This document shows positions 16,930 to 30,090 of a DNA stretch of 64,000 nucleotides, in pieces. The DNA comes from Microvirga tunisiensis (GTDB taxonomy: Bacteria; Pseudomonadota; Alphaproteobacteria; Rhizobiales; Beijerinckiaceae), in NCBI RefSeq assembly GCF_009296175.1, contig NZ_VOSK01000009.1, positions 1-64,000 on the forward strand, given 5' to 3'. The notes under the pieces were generated by a model, which saw nothing but the letters and a program-made list of their open reading frames with translations, searched no databases and was not told the origin of the DNA. Made by a program: the position numbers and the translations under genes. Each line of letters begins with the position of its first letter. The first letter of the stretch is position 1.

Positions 16930-17535
16930 ATGCACACGAGGACCAAGATGACGAAGCCGCTGTGGCTGACGACTGCTGTAATCTGCTCCGCCCTGGCGCT
17001 CGGCGCGTGCTCCTCGACCCGCCTCGGCGGGCCGCCGTCTCGCGGGGCCGGGATGGCGCCAATCACCGAGGTGCCGCCGGTCGAAGCCGTGCCGTCGGGG
17101 CCGATCGAGGCGGCTCCGCTGCCGCCGCTCGCCGGAGCGCCCGTTGCGCCCGAGATGATGGCTCCCCCGGCCGGCGGAACCGAAATCGCCGGACTGCCGC
17201 CGGCGCCCCCGCCGCCGACCGTCGCGGCGCCGGCTCCCGCGCCCGCCCCGGCTCCGTCCAGCCGCACCGCCATGGTCGGCAACTGGAGCGTCCAGACGTC
17301 GGGCGGCAATTGCCGCCTCCAGCTTTCGAGCTCGCCCGCGCTCGATCTCTACCGGGCGTCGGCTTCCGGCTGCTCGAACCAGGACCTGTCCAAGGTCAAT
17401 GCCTGGGACTACCGCGACGGCGAGGTCTACCTCTACCAGACGGGCGGCGCCGTGACGGCGCGCCTGCGCGGATCGTCTTCGGCGCTCAGCGGCGTACTCG
17501 CCAAATCCGGCGCACCGCTGACGCTGGCGCGCTGA
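16930..17535 (+). CDS. Omp19/protease-inhibitor (Inh) type lipoprotein
   Basis: The 201-residue product starts at 16930 (or 16948). It has a lipoprotein signal peptide with lipobox LALGAC at about residues 22-27, so it should be lipid-anchored. A long Pro/Ala-rich linker (about 40-112) follows. The C-terminal 90 residues (GNWSVQTSGGNCRLQLS ... GCSNQDLSKVNAW) resemble the AprI/Inh metalloprotease-inhibitor beta-barrel of Brucella Omp19. The two cysteines flanking the domain probably form its disulfide. It is flanked by repeats on both sides and is probably transcribed alone. Confidence 0.8.
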   Translation: MHTRTKMTKPLWLTTAVICSALALGACSSTRLGGPPSRGAGMAPITEVPPVEAVPSGPIEAAPLPPLAGAPVAPEMMAPPAGGTEIAGLPPAPPPPTVAAPAPAPAPAPSSRTAMVGNWSVQTSGGNCRLQLSSSPALDLYRASASGCSNQDLSKVNAWDYRDGEVYLYQTGGAVTARLRGSSSALSGVLAKSGAPLTLAR

Positions 17536-17582
17536 CGATCAGGCAACAAGGACGCATCAGCCTTCCGCGAGCGAACCTCTGT

Positions 17583-17676
17583 CGTCGTGGCCGGGCCTGT
17601 CCCGGCCATCCCGATGCGGTGAGGCGCGGCGCTTTAAGCAATCGGGATCACCGGCACAAGGCCGGTGATGACGAAG
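17583..17676. repeat. palindromic repeat, family A
   Basis: CGTGGCCGGG...CCCGGCCATCCCGATG is followed by a 30-nt spacer and ATCGGGATCACCGGC...GCCGGTGATGACG. Two hairpins in tandem make one element. It lies between the lipoprotein gene and zapE. Confidence 0.85.
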
Positions 17677-17775
17677 GGATGAATGTCGGACAGGTTTTAA
17701 AAGTGGGCTGCTTTTTCAAGACAAACGGCCTCAAGACGTTTGCGCTCCAAGGCGCGGAGGGGTATCGGTCATCCT

Positions 17776-18969
17776 GTGAACGACACCCCCTTCTCCTCGC
17801 CTCAATCCATCACGGCCCGCTACAACGCCCTGGTCACGTCGGGCGCCATCGAACGCGATCCGGCGCAGGTGGCCCTGCTCAAACGGCTCGAGGCGCTCGC
17901 CGGGAGCCTCGCCAACCACCGTCTGGCCCGCAAGCCAAGCGCGCTCGGCTGGCTCTTCGGCAAGAAGAGCGCCGCACCCCCGAAAGGCCTCTATGTCTGG
18001 GGCTCGGTCGGACGCGGCAAGACCATGCTGATGGACTTGTTCTTCGAGGCGCTGCCGGTGCGGCGCAAGCGCCGGGTCCATTTCCACGCCTTCATGGCCG
18101 ATGTGCACGAGCGCATCCACGAGTACCGGCAGAGGCTGAAAAGCGGGGAGGTCTCCGGCGACGACCCCATCGGTCCCGTGGCGGAGGCGCTGGCCGACCA
18201 GGCCTGGGTCCTCTGCTTCGACGAGTTCACCGTCACGGACATTGCGGATGCGATGATCCTGGGACGCCTGTTCACGGCTCTCTTCGCCCGTGGCGTGGTG
18301 GTGGTCGCCACCTCCAACGTGGAACCCGACCGGCTCTATGAAGGCGGCCTCAACCGCTCGCTCTTCCTGCCCTTCATCGGGCTGCTGCAGGAGCGGATGG
18401 CGGTGGTGAAGCTCGAATCCCGCACGGATTTCCGGCTCGAGAAGCTGGCCGGCAGCCCGGTCTTCTATACGCCGGCCGACGAGCACTCCCGTTCGGCGCT
18501 CACCCGCGCCTTCAAGAGCCTGACGGGCCGCGATCAGGGCAAGTCCCTGATCCTCACCGTCAAGGGGCATCCGGTCGAGGTGCCGCAGGCCGCCGGCGGC
18601 GTGGCACGGTTCTCCTTCGAGGATCTCTGCTCCAAACCGCTCGGGGCCGCCGATTACCTCGCTGTTGCGGAGGAGTTTCATACAATCGTCCTGGAGAACA
18701 TCCCGACGATGTCCTTCGAGCGTCGCAACGAGGCGAAGCGCTTCATCATGCTCATCGACGCCCTCTACGATGCCCATGTGAAGCTCCTCGCTTCTGCCGA
18801 GGCCGAGGTGACGGAACTCTATCACGCCGATACCGGCCGCGAAGCCTTCGAGTTCGACCGCACCGTGTCCCGCCTCATCGAGATGCGCTCCGAGGAATAC
18901 CTGTCCCTGCCGCATGGGCGCTCGGATTCGGAAGCCTCGGGCAGCATGACCGGGCTCGCCGAGACATGA
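17776..18969 (+). CDS. zapE: cell division protein ZapE (AFG1-like ATPase)
   Basis: This is a 397-residue AFG1-type ATPase. The Walker A motif is GSVGRGKTMLMD (about 76-87) and the Walker B region is LCFDEFTVTDIADAMIL. It also has the family-specific RVHFHAFMADVHERIH and FVTSN-equivalent VVATSNVEPDRLYEGGLNR. In E. coli ZapE binds FtsZ, and AFG1 homologues assist membrane protein turnover. The GTG at 17776 begins VNDTPFSSPQSITARYNALV and fits the family; an ATG at 17740 would add 12 residues. It overlaps the TetR gene by 4 nt (ATGA). Confidence 0.93.
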   Translation: MNDTPFSSPQSITARYNALVTSGAIERDPAQVALLKRLEALAGSLANHRLARKPSALGWLFGKKSAAPPKGLYVWGSVGRGKTMLMDLFFEALPVRRKRRVHFHAFMADVHERIHEYRQRLKSGEVSGDDPIGPVAEALADQAWVLCFDEFTVTDIADAMILGRLFTALFARGVVVVATSNVEPDRLYEGGLNRSLFLPFIGLLQERMAVVKLESRTDFRLEKLAGSPVFYTPADEHSRSALTRAFKSLTGRDQGKSLILTVKGHPVEVPQAAGGVARFSFEDLCSKPLGAADYLAVAEEFHTIVLENIPTMSFERRNEAKRFIMLIDALYDAHVKLLASAEAEVTELYHADTGREAFEFDRTVSRLIEMRSEEYLSLPHGRSDSEASGSMTGLAET

Positions 18970-19595
18970 AGCGGCCTACCGGCGGAGCGGTGCGGATCGC
19001 GGAAGCCTCTCCGGCCGATACTCGGCTTCTCGCCATTGCGGCCGATCAGCTCAAGGAATTCGGGCCCAAGCACATCACGGTCGTCGGGATCGCCGATGCG
19101 GCCGGCATGACTCACGCCAATGTCTATCGCTACTTCGCCAACAAGGCGGCCCTCATCGATGCGGTCGCCGGGCAATGGCTGCGCAGGATGGAGGCGACCA
19201 TTGCGGACATCGCGGATTCCCCCGATCCCGCCGACGACAAGCTGGAACGCCTGATCCAGGCCTGGGCGCGGATCCATCGGGACCTCCTGAAGGCGGACCG
19301 GCATCTCTTCGACGTCTATTGCACGGCCACCGAGACGGCCCGGCCCCTCATCCGCAAGCACCGGTCCCGCATGCGCCTTCTGATCGAGCGGGTGCTGGAC
19401 GAGGGCATCGCGACCGGAAAGTTCGACCCCCGGGACCGGGAGAAGGCGCATGCCTTCATCACCGACGCGGTCTATCGCTTCATCAACCCGCTCACCGTCC
19501 GGCTCGATGCGGACGTGCCGCAGGATATCCTCGACCAGCGTCTCGCCACCATGATCCGGGCCATCCTGCGGGCGCTGGCGAATGGTAGCGTGTAA
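18966..19595 (+). CDS. TetR/AcrR family transcriptional regulator
   Basis: This is a 209-residue TetR regulator. The helix-turn-helix spans residues about 18-65 (LLAIAADQLKEFGPKHITVVGIADAAGMTHANVYRYFANKAALIDAV, whose end YRYFANKAALI is diagnostic). The remaining two-thirds is the helical ligand domain, with a TetR_C-like region RPLIRKHRSRMRLLIERVLDEG. Its start overlaps the zapE stop, so the two are co-translated. Being just upstream of mdh it could influence the TCA genes, but nothing in the sequence proves this. Confidence 0.92.
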   Translation: MKRPTGGAVRIAEASPADTRLLAIAADQLKEFGPKHITVVGIADAAGMTHANVYRYFANKAALIDAVAGQWLRRMEATIADIADSPDPADDKLERLIQAWARIHRDLLKADRHLFDVYCTATETARPLIRKHRSRMRLLIERVLDEGIATGKFDPRDREKAHAFITDAVYRFINPLTVRLDADVPQDILDQRLATMIRAILRALANGSV

Positions 19596-19690
19596 CATCA
19601 GTTACAATTTTCGAAACTTGTAACAAGAAAATTCATAACGTCTAAGGCCGCTCAAGTTGCTGTAAAGGCAAAGTATTTCCGAAACGTTAA

Positions 19691-20797
<1,107 letters not shown>

Positions 20798-20810
20798 GAT
20801 TCCTCAAGGA

Positions 20811-20836
20811 CGTCATGGCCGGGCTCGACCCGGCCA
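20811..20836. repeat. half palindromic repeat, family A, between mdh and sucC
   Basis: CGTCATGGCCGGGCTCGACCCGGCCA is the first hairpin of a family A element without the second half. It lies in the 73-bp mdh-sucC gap. Confidence 0.75.
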
Positions 20837-20870
20837 CAGCACCTTCAACCGCTGATGCGGAGAGAAACGA

Positions 20871-22070
<1,200 letters not shown>

Positions 22071-22082
22071 GGTTTCGAGCTG

Positions 22083-22970
<888 letters not shown>

Positions 22971-22981
22971 CCAAGCAATGA

Positions 22982-23003
22982 GCCGCCCCGACTCCGGGGC
23001 GGC
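22982..23003. other. GC-rich hairpin between sucD and sucA
   Basis: GCCGCCCCG (22982-22990) pairs perfectly with CGGGGCGGC (22995-23003) around a 4-nt loop. There is no T-run, so it is more likely an mRNA-processing or stability element than a full terminator. Confidence 0.6.
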
Positions 23004-23030
23004 CATCCCTCATTTGGATCGACAATTGCC

Positions 23031-25991
23031 ATGGCACGCCAAGACGCCAACCAAAACCTCCTGAACACCGCTTTCCTGTACGGGGCGAACGCGTCCTATA
23101 TCGAGGATCTTCAGGCCCGCTATGAGAAGGATCCCTCCTCGGTCGATGCCGAGTGGCAGGCTTTCTTCGGCGCCCTGAGGGACGACAAGCGGGCTGTCGA
23201 GAAGGCGGCCAACGGCCCGTCCTGGGAAAAGCCGAACTGGCCGATCCACGCCAACGGCGAACTCGTCTCCGCCCTCGACGGCAACTGGGCCCAGGTCGAG
23301 AAGGCGGTCGGCGACAAGATCAGGGCGAAGGCGGAAGCCAAGGGCGTCGAGATCAGCCAGATCGACGTGCAGCAGGCGACCCGCGACTCCATTCGCGCCA
23401 TCATGCTGATCCGTGCCTATCGCGTGCGCGGCCACCTGCATGCGAAGCTCGATCCGCTCGACATCAATCCGCGCCCGAACGACCAGGAGCTGCATCCGTC
23501 CCATTACGGCTTCACGGAAGCCGATTGGGACCGCAAGATCTTCCTCGACAACGTGCTCGGCCTCGAGTTCGGCACGATCCGCGAAATCGTCGCGATCCTG
23601 GAACGCACCTATTGCCAGACGCTCGGAGTCGAGTTCATGCACATCTCCGATCCGGTCGAGAAGGCCTGGATCCAGGAGCGCATCGAGGGGCCGGACAAGG
23701 AGATCACCTTCACCAAGGAAGGCAAGCGCGCCATCCTCAACAAGCTCGTCGAGGCGGAAGGGTTCGAGAAGTTCCTGGACGTCCGCTACACCGGCACCAA
23801 GCGCTTCGGTCTCGACGGCGGCGAGTCGCTGATCCCGGCGCTTGAGCAGATCATCAAGCGCGGAGGCAATCTCGGCGTGAAGGAAATCGTGCTCGGCATG
23901 GCCCATCGCGGCCGCCTCAACGTGCTCACCCAGGTGATGGGCAAGCCGCACCGGGCGCTGTTCCACGAGTTCAAGGGCGGTTCCTTCGCGCCGGACGACG
24001 TGGAAGGCTCGGGCGACGTGAAGTACCACCTCGGCGCCTCGTCCGACCGCACCTTCGACGGCAACAACGTCCACCTGTCGCTGACCGCGAACCCGTCGCA
24101 TCTCGAGATTGTCGATCCCGTGGTGCTCGGCAAGGTCCGCGCCAAGCAGGACCAGCACGGCTGCACGCCCGAGAACCGCGTCGCCGTCATGCCGCTCCTC
24201 ATCCACGGCGATGCCGCCTTCGCGGGCCAGGGCGTCGTGGCGGAGTGCCTGGGTTTGTCGGGTCTGCGCGGTCACCGCACCGGCGGCTCGATCCACTTCA
24301 TCATCAACAACCAGATCGGCTTCACCACCGATCCGCGCTTCTCGCGCTCCTCGCCCTATCCGTCGGATGTGGCGAAGATGGTCGAGGCGCCGATCTTCCA
24401 CGTGAACGGCGACGATCCGGAAGCCGTCGTGTTCGCCGCGAAGGTGGCGGCGGAATACCGCCAGCGCTTCCAGAAGCCCGTCGTCATCGACATGTTCTGC
24501 TACCGCCGCTTCGGCCATAACGAGGGCGACGAGCCGGCGTTCACCCAGCCGCTCATGTACCGCAAGATCCGGTCGCATCCGGCCATCGTGGAGCTCTACT
24601 CGAAGAAGCTCGTCGCCGAGGGCGTCGTCACCGAGACCGATGTCGAGGAGATGAAGTCGGGCTGGCGCTCGAAGCTCGACGCCGAGTTCGACATCGCTGG
24701 CAGCTACAAGCCCAACAAGGCCGACTGGCTCGACGGACGCTGGTCTGGCCTCAAGGCGGTGCGCGAGGATCAGGACGATCCGCGTCGCGGGCAGACCGGC
24801 GTGTCGGTCGAGACCCTGCAGCAGATTGGCAAGGCGCTCACCACGATTCCGGAGGGCTTCCACCTCCACCGGACGATCCAGCGCTTCCTCGACAACCGCA
24901 AGAAGATGCTGGAGACCGGCGAAGGATTCGACTGGGCCATGGCCGAGGCGCTCGCCTTCGGGTCGCTCCTGCTCGAAGGCCACCGCGTGCGCCTCTCCGG
25001 TCAGGACGTGGAGCGCGGCACCTTCTCGTCGCGCCACTCGGTGCTCATCGACCAGGAGAACGAGGAGCGCTACACCAACCTCAACCACATCAGCGAGAAC
25101 CAGGCCCGCTACGAGGTCATCAACTCGATGCTGTCGGAAGAGGCGGTGCTCGGCTTCGAGTACGGCTACACCCTCTCGGAGCCCAACGCGCTGACCCTGT
25201 GGGAAGCCCAGTTCGGCGACTTCGCCAACGGCGCCCAGGTGGTGTTCGACCAGTTCATCTCGTCGGGCGAGCGCAAGTGGCTGCGCATGTCGGGCCTCGT
25301 CTGCCTGCTGCCGCATGGCTACGAGGGCCAGGGACCGGAGCATTCCTCCGCCCGCCTGGAGCGCTGGCTCCAGATGTGCGCCGAGGACAACATGCAGGTT
25401 GGTTACTGCTCGACGCCGTCGAACTACTTCCACATCCTGCGCCGTCAGCTGAAGCGCGATTTCCGCAAGCCGCTGATCCTGATGACGCCGAAGTCCCTGC
25501 TGCGCCACAAGCGCTGCACCTCGACCATCGCCGACATCGCGGAGGGAACCTCGTTCCACCGCGTGCTGCACGATGATGCGCAGCGCAGCTCCGAGGGCAT
25601 CAAGCTGGTGAAGGACGAGAAGATCCGGCGGGTGGTGATCTGCACGGGCAAGGTCTATTACGACCTTCTCGAGGACCGCGAAAAGCGGGGCATCGACGAC
25701 GTCTATCTGCTGCGCGTCGAGCAGCTCTATCCGTTCCCGGCGAAGTCGGTGGCCGCCGAGCTCTCCCGCTTCAAGAAGGCCGACGTGGTTTGGTGCCAGG
25801 AAGAGCCCAAGAACATGGGCTCCTGGACCTTCGTCGAGCCCTATCTCGAATGGGTGCTCAAGACGGCCGGCTCCAAGGTGGATCGTCCGCGCTATGTGGG
25901 ACGTCCCGCCTCCGCCGCCACCGCCACCGGCCTCATGTCCAAGCATACGGCCCAATTGCAGGCCTTCCTCGACGAGGCTTACGCGGCTTAA
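23031..25991 (+). CDS. sucA: 2-oxoglutarate dehydrogenase E1 component
   Basis: This 986-residue thiamine-diphosphate enzyme decarboxylates 2-oxoglutarate and transfers the succinyl group to SucB. The N-terminal E1o segment is [20 protein letters not shown]. The central ThDP domain has [11 protein letters not shown], the magnesium motif [18 protein letters not shown] and [10 protein letters not shown]. The C-terminal pyrimidine domain has [20 protein letters not shown]. Length is standard. It lies 60 nt after sucD and 66 nt before sucB. A long open frame on the opposite strand is a composition artefact. Confidence 0.98.
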   Translation: MARQDANQNLLNTAFLYGANASYIEDLQARYEKDPSSVDAEWQAFFGALRDDKRAVEKAANGPSWEKPNWPIHANGELVSALDGNWAQVEKAVGDKIRAKAEAKGVEISQIDVQQATRDSIRAIMLIRAYRVRGHLHAKLDPLDINPRPNDQELHPSHYGFTEADWDRKIFLDNVLGLEFGTIREIVAILERTYCQTLGVEFMHISDPVEKAWIQERIEGPDKEITFTKEGKRAILNKLVEAEGFEKFLDVRYTGTKRFGLDGGESLIPALEQIIKRGGNLGVKEIVLGMAHRGRLNVLTQVMGKPHRALFHEFKGGSFAPDDVEGSGDVKYHLGASSDRTFDGNNVHLSLTANPSHLEIVDPVVLGKVRAKQDQHGCTPENRVAVMPLLIHGDAAFAGQGVVAECLGLSGLRGHRTGGSIHFIINNQIGFTTDPRFSRSSPYPSDVAKMVEAPIFHVNGDDPEAVVFAAKVAAEYRQRFQKPVVIDMFCYRRFGHNEGDEPAFTQPLMYRKIRSHPAIVELYSKKLVAEGVVTETDVEEMKSGWRSKLDAEFDIAGSYKPNKADWLDGRWSGLKAVREDQDDPRRGQTGVSVETLQQIGKALTTIPEGFHLHRTIQRFLDNRKKMLETGEGFDWAMAEALAFGSLLLEGHRVRLSGQDVERGTFSSRHSVLIDQENEERYTNLNHISENQARYEVINSMLSEEAVLGFEYGYTLSEPNALTLWEAQFGDFANGAQVVFDQFISSGERKWLRMSGLVCLLPHGYEGQGPEHSSARLERWLQMCAEDNMQVGYCSTPSNYFHILRRQLKRDFRKPLILMTPKSLLRHKRCTSTIADIAEGTSFHRVLHDDAQRSSEGIKLVKDEKIRRVVICTGKVYYDLLEDREKRGIDDVYLLRVEQLYPFPAKSVAAELSRFKKADVVWCQEEPKNMGSWTFVEPYLEWVLKTAGSKVDRPRYVGRPASAATATGLMSKHTAQLQAFLDEAYAA

Positions 25992-26057
25992 AAACCGCGG
26001 CGGCTCTCACCCGACTCCGAGGGGCTCCACCGAGTCCCGCAAGACCCAAAGACGACC

Positions 26058-27299
26058 ATGGCAACCGAAATCCGCGTACCCACCCTTGGCGAATCCGTGT
26101 CAGAGGCCACCATCGGCCGCTGGTTCAAGAAGCCCGGCGATCCCGTGAAGGCCGACGAGCCCGTGCTCGAACTCGAGACCGACAAGGTGACGCTCGAGGT
26201 CAACGCTCCCGCGAGCGGCACCCTCGGCGACATCGTTGCCAAGGACGGTGAGACGGTGAGCCCCGGCGCGGTCCTCGGCTCCATCCTCGAGGGCGGCGCT
26301 GCGGCTGCTCCCGCTCCGAAGGCCGAGGCTCCCAAGGCGGCACCGACCCCTGCACCGACTCCTGCTCCCGCTCCCGCAGCGGCTCCCGCTCCGGCTGCAG
26401 CAGCGTCCCGCGACAATGGTCCGGCCGTCGCCCGCCTGGCAGCCGAGAGCGGCGTGAGCCCGGCGGGTGTCGCCGGCTCCGGCAAGGACGGCCGCGTCAC
26501 CAAGGGTGACATGCTCGCGGCCATCGCCACCGGCGGGGCTGCTGCTCCCGCGCCTGCCGCTCCGGTCCAGGTCCGTGCCCCCTCGGCTCCCGTCGATGCC
26601 GAGCGCGAAGAGCGCGTGAAGATGACCAAGCTGCGCCAGACCATCGCGCGCCGCCTGAAGGATGCCCAGAACAGTGCCGCCATGCTCACCACGTTCAACG
26701 ACGTGGACATGAGCGCGGTGATGCAGCTCCGCAGCCAGTACAAGGACGTGTTCGAGAAGAAGCACGGCACCAAGCTCGGCTTCATGGGCTTCTTCACCAA
26801 GGCGGTGATCCAGGCGCTCAAGGACGTTCCGGCCGTGAATGCCGAGATCGACGGGCAGGACCTCGTCTACAAGAACTACTACCACATCGGCATCGCGGTC
26901 GGCACCGAGAAGGGCCTCGTGGTTCCCGTGGTGCGCGACGCGGACGATCTGTCGGTCGCCGGCATCGAGAAGAAGATCGCCGATTTCGGCAAGCGCGCCC
27001 GTGACGGCAAGCTCTCCATCGACGAGATGCAGGGCGGCACCTTCACCATCACCAATGGCGGCATCTACGGTTCGCTGATGTCGACGCCGATCCTCAACGC
27101 GCCGCAATCGGGCATTCTCGGCATGCACCGCATCGAGGACCGTCCTGTGGTTCGCAACGGCCAGGTCGTCGTGCGCCCGATGATGTATCTCGCGCTCTCC
27201 TACGATCACCGCATCGTCGACGGCAAGGAAGCCGTGACCTTCCTCGTGCGGGTTAAGGAAGCGCTGGAAGATCCGGCCCGCCTCGTTCTCGATCTCTAA
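26058..27299 (+). CDS. sucB: 2-oxoglutarate dehydrogenase E2 (dihydrolipoyl succinyltransferase)
   Basis: The 413-residue core subunit has three domains. The lipoyl domain spans 1-78 with the modified lysine in ETDKVTLEV (K43). An Ala/Pro linker spans about 80-118. The peripheral-subunit-binding domain spans about 120-155 ([29 protein letters not shown], read in parts). The catalytic domain follows, ending with the active-site histidine motif [16 protein letters not shown]. It transfers succinyl groups to CoA and is reoxidised by Lpd, encoded next. Confidence 0.98.
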   Translation: MATEIRVPTLGESVSEATIGRWFKKPGDPVKADEPVLELETDKVTLEVNAPASGTLGDIVAKDGETVSPGAVLGSILEGGAAAAPAPKAEAPKAAPTPAPTPAPAPAAAPAPAAAASRDNGPAVARLAAESGVSPAGVAGSGKDGRVTKGDMLAAIATGGAAAPAPAAPVQVRAPSAPVDAEREERVKMTKLRQTIARRLKDAQNSAAMLTTFNDVDMSAVMQLRSQYKDVFEKKHGTKLGFMGFFTKAVIQALKDVPAVNAEIDGQDLVYKNYYHIGIAVGTEKGLVVPVVRDADDLSVAGIEKKIADFGKRARDGKLSIDEMQGGTFTITNGGIYGSLMSTPILNAPQSGILGMHRIEDRPVVRNGQVVVRPMMYLALSYDHRIVDGKEAVTFLVRVKEALEDPARLVLDL

Positions 27300-27317
27300 G
27301 AACAACAATCCTTTCAG

Positions 27318-27401
27318 CGTCATGGCCGGGTTCTCCCGGCCATCCACGCCTTCAAACGCAACGCTAAAGACGTGGATGCCCGGATCACCTCCGGGCATGC
27401 C
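27318..27401. repeat. palindromic repeat, family A, between sucB and lpd
   Basis: CGTCATGGCCGGG...CCCGGCCATCCACG is followed by CGTGGATGCCCGG...CCGGGCATGCC. As in sdhA-sdhB, a full element occupies an intra-operon gap; it ends 18 bp before the lpd start. Confidence 0.85.
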
Positions 27402-27419
27402 GTTAAGTGGAGACAAGCA

Positions 27420-28820
27420 ATGTCCTACGATGTCATCGTCATCGGCACCGGCCCCGGCGGCTACGTGGCCGCCATCCGCGCCGCGCAGCTCGGCCTGAAG
27501 ACCGCCGTCGTCGAGAAACGCAAGACCCATGGCGGCACCTGCCTCAACGTGGGCTGCATCCCGTCGAAGGCGCTGCTGCATTCCTCGCACATGTTCGAGG
27601 AGGCGCGCGATCATTTCGCCGGCCTCGGCATCGGCGTCAGCGCCCCGACGCTCGACCTCAAGACCATGCAGGCCTTCAAGCAGGAAGGCGTCGACGGCAA
27701 CACCAAGGGCGTCGAGTTCCTGCTCAAGAAGAACAAGATCGATGCCTTCATCGGCACCGCGCGCATCGCGGCGGCCGGTCAGGTCGAGGTGACGGGCGAG
27801 GACGGCTCGAACCAGATGCTCGAGACGAAGAACATCATCATCGCCACGGGCTCGGACGTGACGCGCCTCCCCGGCATCGACATCGACGAAAAGATCGTGG
27901 TGTCCTCCACCGGGGCGCTCGAACTCGAGAGCGTGCCGAAGCGCCTCGTGGTCATTGGCGCCGGCGTGATCGGCCTGGAGCTCGGCTCCGTGTGGCGCCG
28001 CCTCGGCTCCGAGGTGACGGTGGTGGAATATCTCGACCGCATCCTGCCCGGCATGGACGGCGAGGTCGCCAAGAACTTCCAGCGCATCCTCAGCAAGCAG
28101 GGTTTCCAGTTCAAGCTCGGCTCCAAGGTCACCAAGGTCGAGAAGACGGCCAAGGGCGCGACGCTCACCTTCGAGCCGGCTGCCGGCGGTGCGGCTGAGA
28201 CCATCGAGGCCGACGTGGTGCTCGTGGCCATCGGCCGCGTGCCGTACACGCAGGGCCTCGGCCTCGATCATGTGGGCGTCCAGCTCGACAATCGCGGCCG
28301 CATCCAGACCGACGCGCATTTCTCCACCAACGTCACCGGCATCTACGCCATCGGCGACGTGATCGCCGGCCCCATGCTTGCCCACAAGGCCGAGGACGAG
28401 GGCGTTGCCGTTGCGGAAATCATCGCCGGCAAGGCGGGCCACGTAAATTACGACGTGATCCCGAGCGTGGTCTACACGTTCCCCGAGGTCGCCTCCATCG
28501 GCAAGACCGAGGAGGAGCTCAAAAGCGCGGGCATCGCCTACAACATCGGCAAGTTCCCCTTCACGGCCAACGGACGCGCCAAGGTCAACCGCACCACGGA
28601 CGGCTTCGTGAAGATCCTGGCCGATGCGACGACCGACAAGGTGCTGGGCGTCCACATCATCGGCGCGGAGGCGGGCAACCTCATCCACGAGGCCGCGATC
28701 ACCATGGAGTTCGGCGGATCGTCCGAAGACATGGCCCGCACCTGCCACGCGCATCCGACGCTTGCGGAAGCTGTGAAGGAAGCGGCGCTGGCGGTCGAAA
28801 AGCGCGCGATCCATATGTAA
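27420..28820 (+). CDS. lpd: dihydrolipoyl dehydrogenase (E3)
   Basis: This 466-residue flavoenzyme reoxidises the lipoyl groups of SucB with NAD. The FAD motif is [19 protein letters not shown]. The redox disulfide is in [13 protein letters not shown], and the NAD Rossmann site is [16 protein letters not shown]. The second FAD contact is [20 protein letters not shown], and the catalytic His-Glu pair is in [14 protein letters not shown]. The ATG at 27420 is the standard start. tdk begins 9 nt after its stop. Confidence 0.98.
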   Translation: MSYDVIVIGTGPGGYVAAIRAAQLGLKTAVVEKRKTHGGTCLNVGCIPSKALLHSSHMFEEARDHFAGLGIGVSAPTLDLKTMQAFKQEGVDGNTKGVEFLLKKNKIDAFIGTARIAAAGQVEVTGEDGSNQMLETKNIIIATGSDVTRLPGIDIDEKIVVSSTGALELESVPKRLVVIGAGVIGLELGSVWRRLGSEVTVVEYLDRILPGMDGEVAKNFQRILSKQGFQFKLGSKVTKVEKTAKGATLTFEPAAGGAAETIEADVVLVAIGRVPYTQGLGLDHVGVQLDNRGRIQTDAHFSTNVTGIYAIGDVIAGPMLAHKAEDEGVAVAEIIAGKAGHVNYDVIPSVVYTFPEVASIGKTEEELKSAGIAYNIGKFPFTANGRAKVNRTTDGFVKILADATTDKVLGVHIIGAEAGNLIHEAAITMEFGGSSEDMARTCHAHPTLAEAVKEAALAVEKRAIHM

Positions 28821-28829
28821 GATCGCCGG

Positions 28830-29453
28830 ATGGCAAAGCTCCACTTCCTCTACTCGGTGATGAATGCAGGCAAGACCACCCATCTCCTGCAGGTTCGCTA
28901 CAATTACATCAAGAACGGCGGCCACGTGCTGCTGTTCACGAGTGTGATCGACGACCGCTTCGGAATCGGCAAGGTCAAGTCACGCCTCGGCCTGGAAGCC
29001 GATGCCATCCCGCTGCGAAAGGAAGACGCCATCCACGACGTCGTGGCGGCGGAGCATGCGAGGCGGCCGGTGACGGCGGTTCTCATCGACGAGGTCCAGT
29101 TCATGACGGCGGACCAGGTCCGCCAACTGGCCTGGATCGTCGACGAGCTGAGGATCCCGGTCATGGCCTACGGGCTCAAGAACAACGTCTACGGCACGCT
29201 GTTCAGCGACGCGATCATCGCCATGATGGCGCTCGCCGACGATTTCCAGGAAATCAAGCAGCTCTGCCATTGCGGCCGCAAGGCGACGATGATTCTCAAA
29301 TATGCCCGCAACGGCGAGGCCGTGCGCTCGGGCGAGGTGGTCGAGATCGGCGGCGAGGGCCGCTACGTCTCCGTCTGCCGCCCCCATTGGACGAAGGGCG
29401 ATATCGGCCCTGCCGCGCGGCAGCTGCTGGCCCAGCCCGTGGCGGCGGAATAA
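28830..29453 (+). CDS. tdk: thymidine kinase
   Basis: This is a 207-residue type II thymidine kinase for salvage of thymidine to dTMP. The P-loop is SVMNAGKTTHLLQ (about 9-21), the Walker B motif is LIDEVQFMT, and the lasso/zinc region has CHCGRKATMILKY and a later VCRPHW. It follows lpd by 9 nt on the same strand and is probably read from the same transcript, an association that is metabolically unexpected. Confidence 0.95.
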   Translation: MAKLHFLYSVMNAGKTTHLLQVRYNYIKNGGHVLLFTSVIDDRFGIGKVKSRLGLEADAIPLRKEDAIHDVVAAEHARRPVTAVLIDEVQFMTADQVRQLAWIVDELRIPVMAYGLKNNVYGTLFSDAIIAMMALADDFQEIKQLCHCGRKATMILKYARNGEAVRSGEVVEIGGEGRYVSVCRPHWTKGDIGPAARQLLAQPVAAE

Positions 29454-29647
29454 GGACCGGCCCTCGCCCCACGTGGGCCAGACGACCGCGCCGCCGGGTC
29501 GTCCCGAAGGTCATCCGATGCGCGTCGTCTCCGGTGGTCCGCAGGCCGGGACGGGATCCACTGCTGCGACCTGCGTGATGGACTCCGTTCCCTCCTCTGC
29601 GCGTCTGGCGGGAAGGACATCCGCTGGTCCCCGTGCATCCTCTCCTT

Positions 29648-29678
29648 CGTCATGGCCGGGCTTGTGCCGGCCATGACG
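29648..29678. repeat. palindromic repeat, family A (single hairpin)
   Basis: CGTCATGGCCGG, 7-nt loop, CCGGCCATGACG: perfect 12-bp arms. First element of the repeat cluster that fills the 637-bp gene-free stretch 29454-30090, where no credible gene was found. Confidence 0.85.
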
Positions 29679-29694
29679 CTTCCAGACCCATCGC

Positions 29695-29799
29695 CCTCAT
29701 CCTGAGGAGCAGCCGTGAGGCTGCGTCTCGAAGGAGGGTCCGGAAAAGCGCTGAACTCCTCCTTCGAGACGCCGCTTGCAGCGGCTCCTCAGGATGAGG
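29695..29799. repeat. palindromic repeat, family B
   Basis: CCTCATCCTGAGGAGC (29695-29710) mirrors GCTCCTCAGGATGAGG (29784-29799). A second inner pair is GCGTCTCGAAGGAG and CTCCTTCGAGACGC. The whole 105-bp unit could fold into one long hairpin. Another copy is at 44313-44415. Confidence 0.85.
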
Positions 29800-29841
29800 C
29801 CGAGCGAGACGATCGGGATCACGGCCCGTGACACCCTCTCC

Positions 29842-29932
29842 CGTCATGGCCGGGCCTGTCCCGGCCATCCCGATGCGGTGAGGCGCGGCGCTTCTCATCA
29901 TCGGGATCACCGGGACGAGCCCGGTGATGACG
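29842..29932. repeat. palindromic repeat, family A
   Basis: This is a full two-hairpin element, nearly identical to 17583-17676, including the spacer piece CCCGATGCGGTGAGGCGCGG. The shared spacer shows the copies descend from one mobile or duplicated unit. Confidence 0.85.
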
Positions 29933-29990
29933 GGGAGGGGGCTGTCGGAGGGTGCGAGGGCCCCAATGAAACCGCTAGCGGAACCAGACG

Positions 29991-30050
29991 CCGGCCATCC
30001 ATCGGGATTACCGGCACCGATCCCCGGATCAAGCCCGGGGAGGTGATGAC
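29991..30050. repeat. palindromic repeat, diverged family A
   Basis: CCGGCCATCCATCGGGATTACC is followed by CCCCGGATCAAGCCCGGGG and GGTGATGAC. It is a third-type arrangement of the same building blocks, lying just before the xerC stop. Confidence 0.7.
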
Positions 30051-30090
30051 AAAGCGGGAGATGCCATCCCCGTCTGTCCGATGGCCGGCA

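Noticed and set aside
29648-30050. CRISPR-like array
   Set aside because: Repeats are palindromic, of different families and lengths, with irregular spacing and no cas gene nearby.
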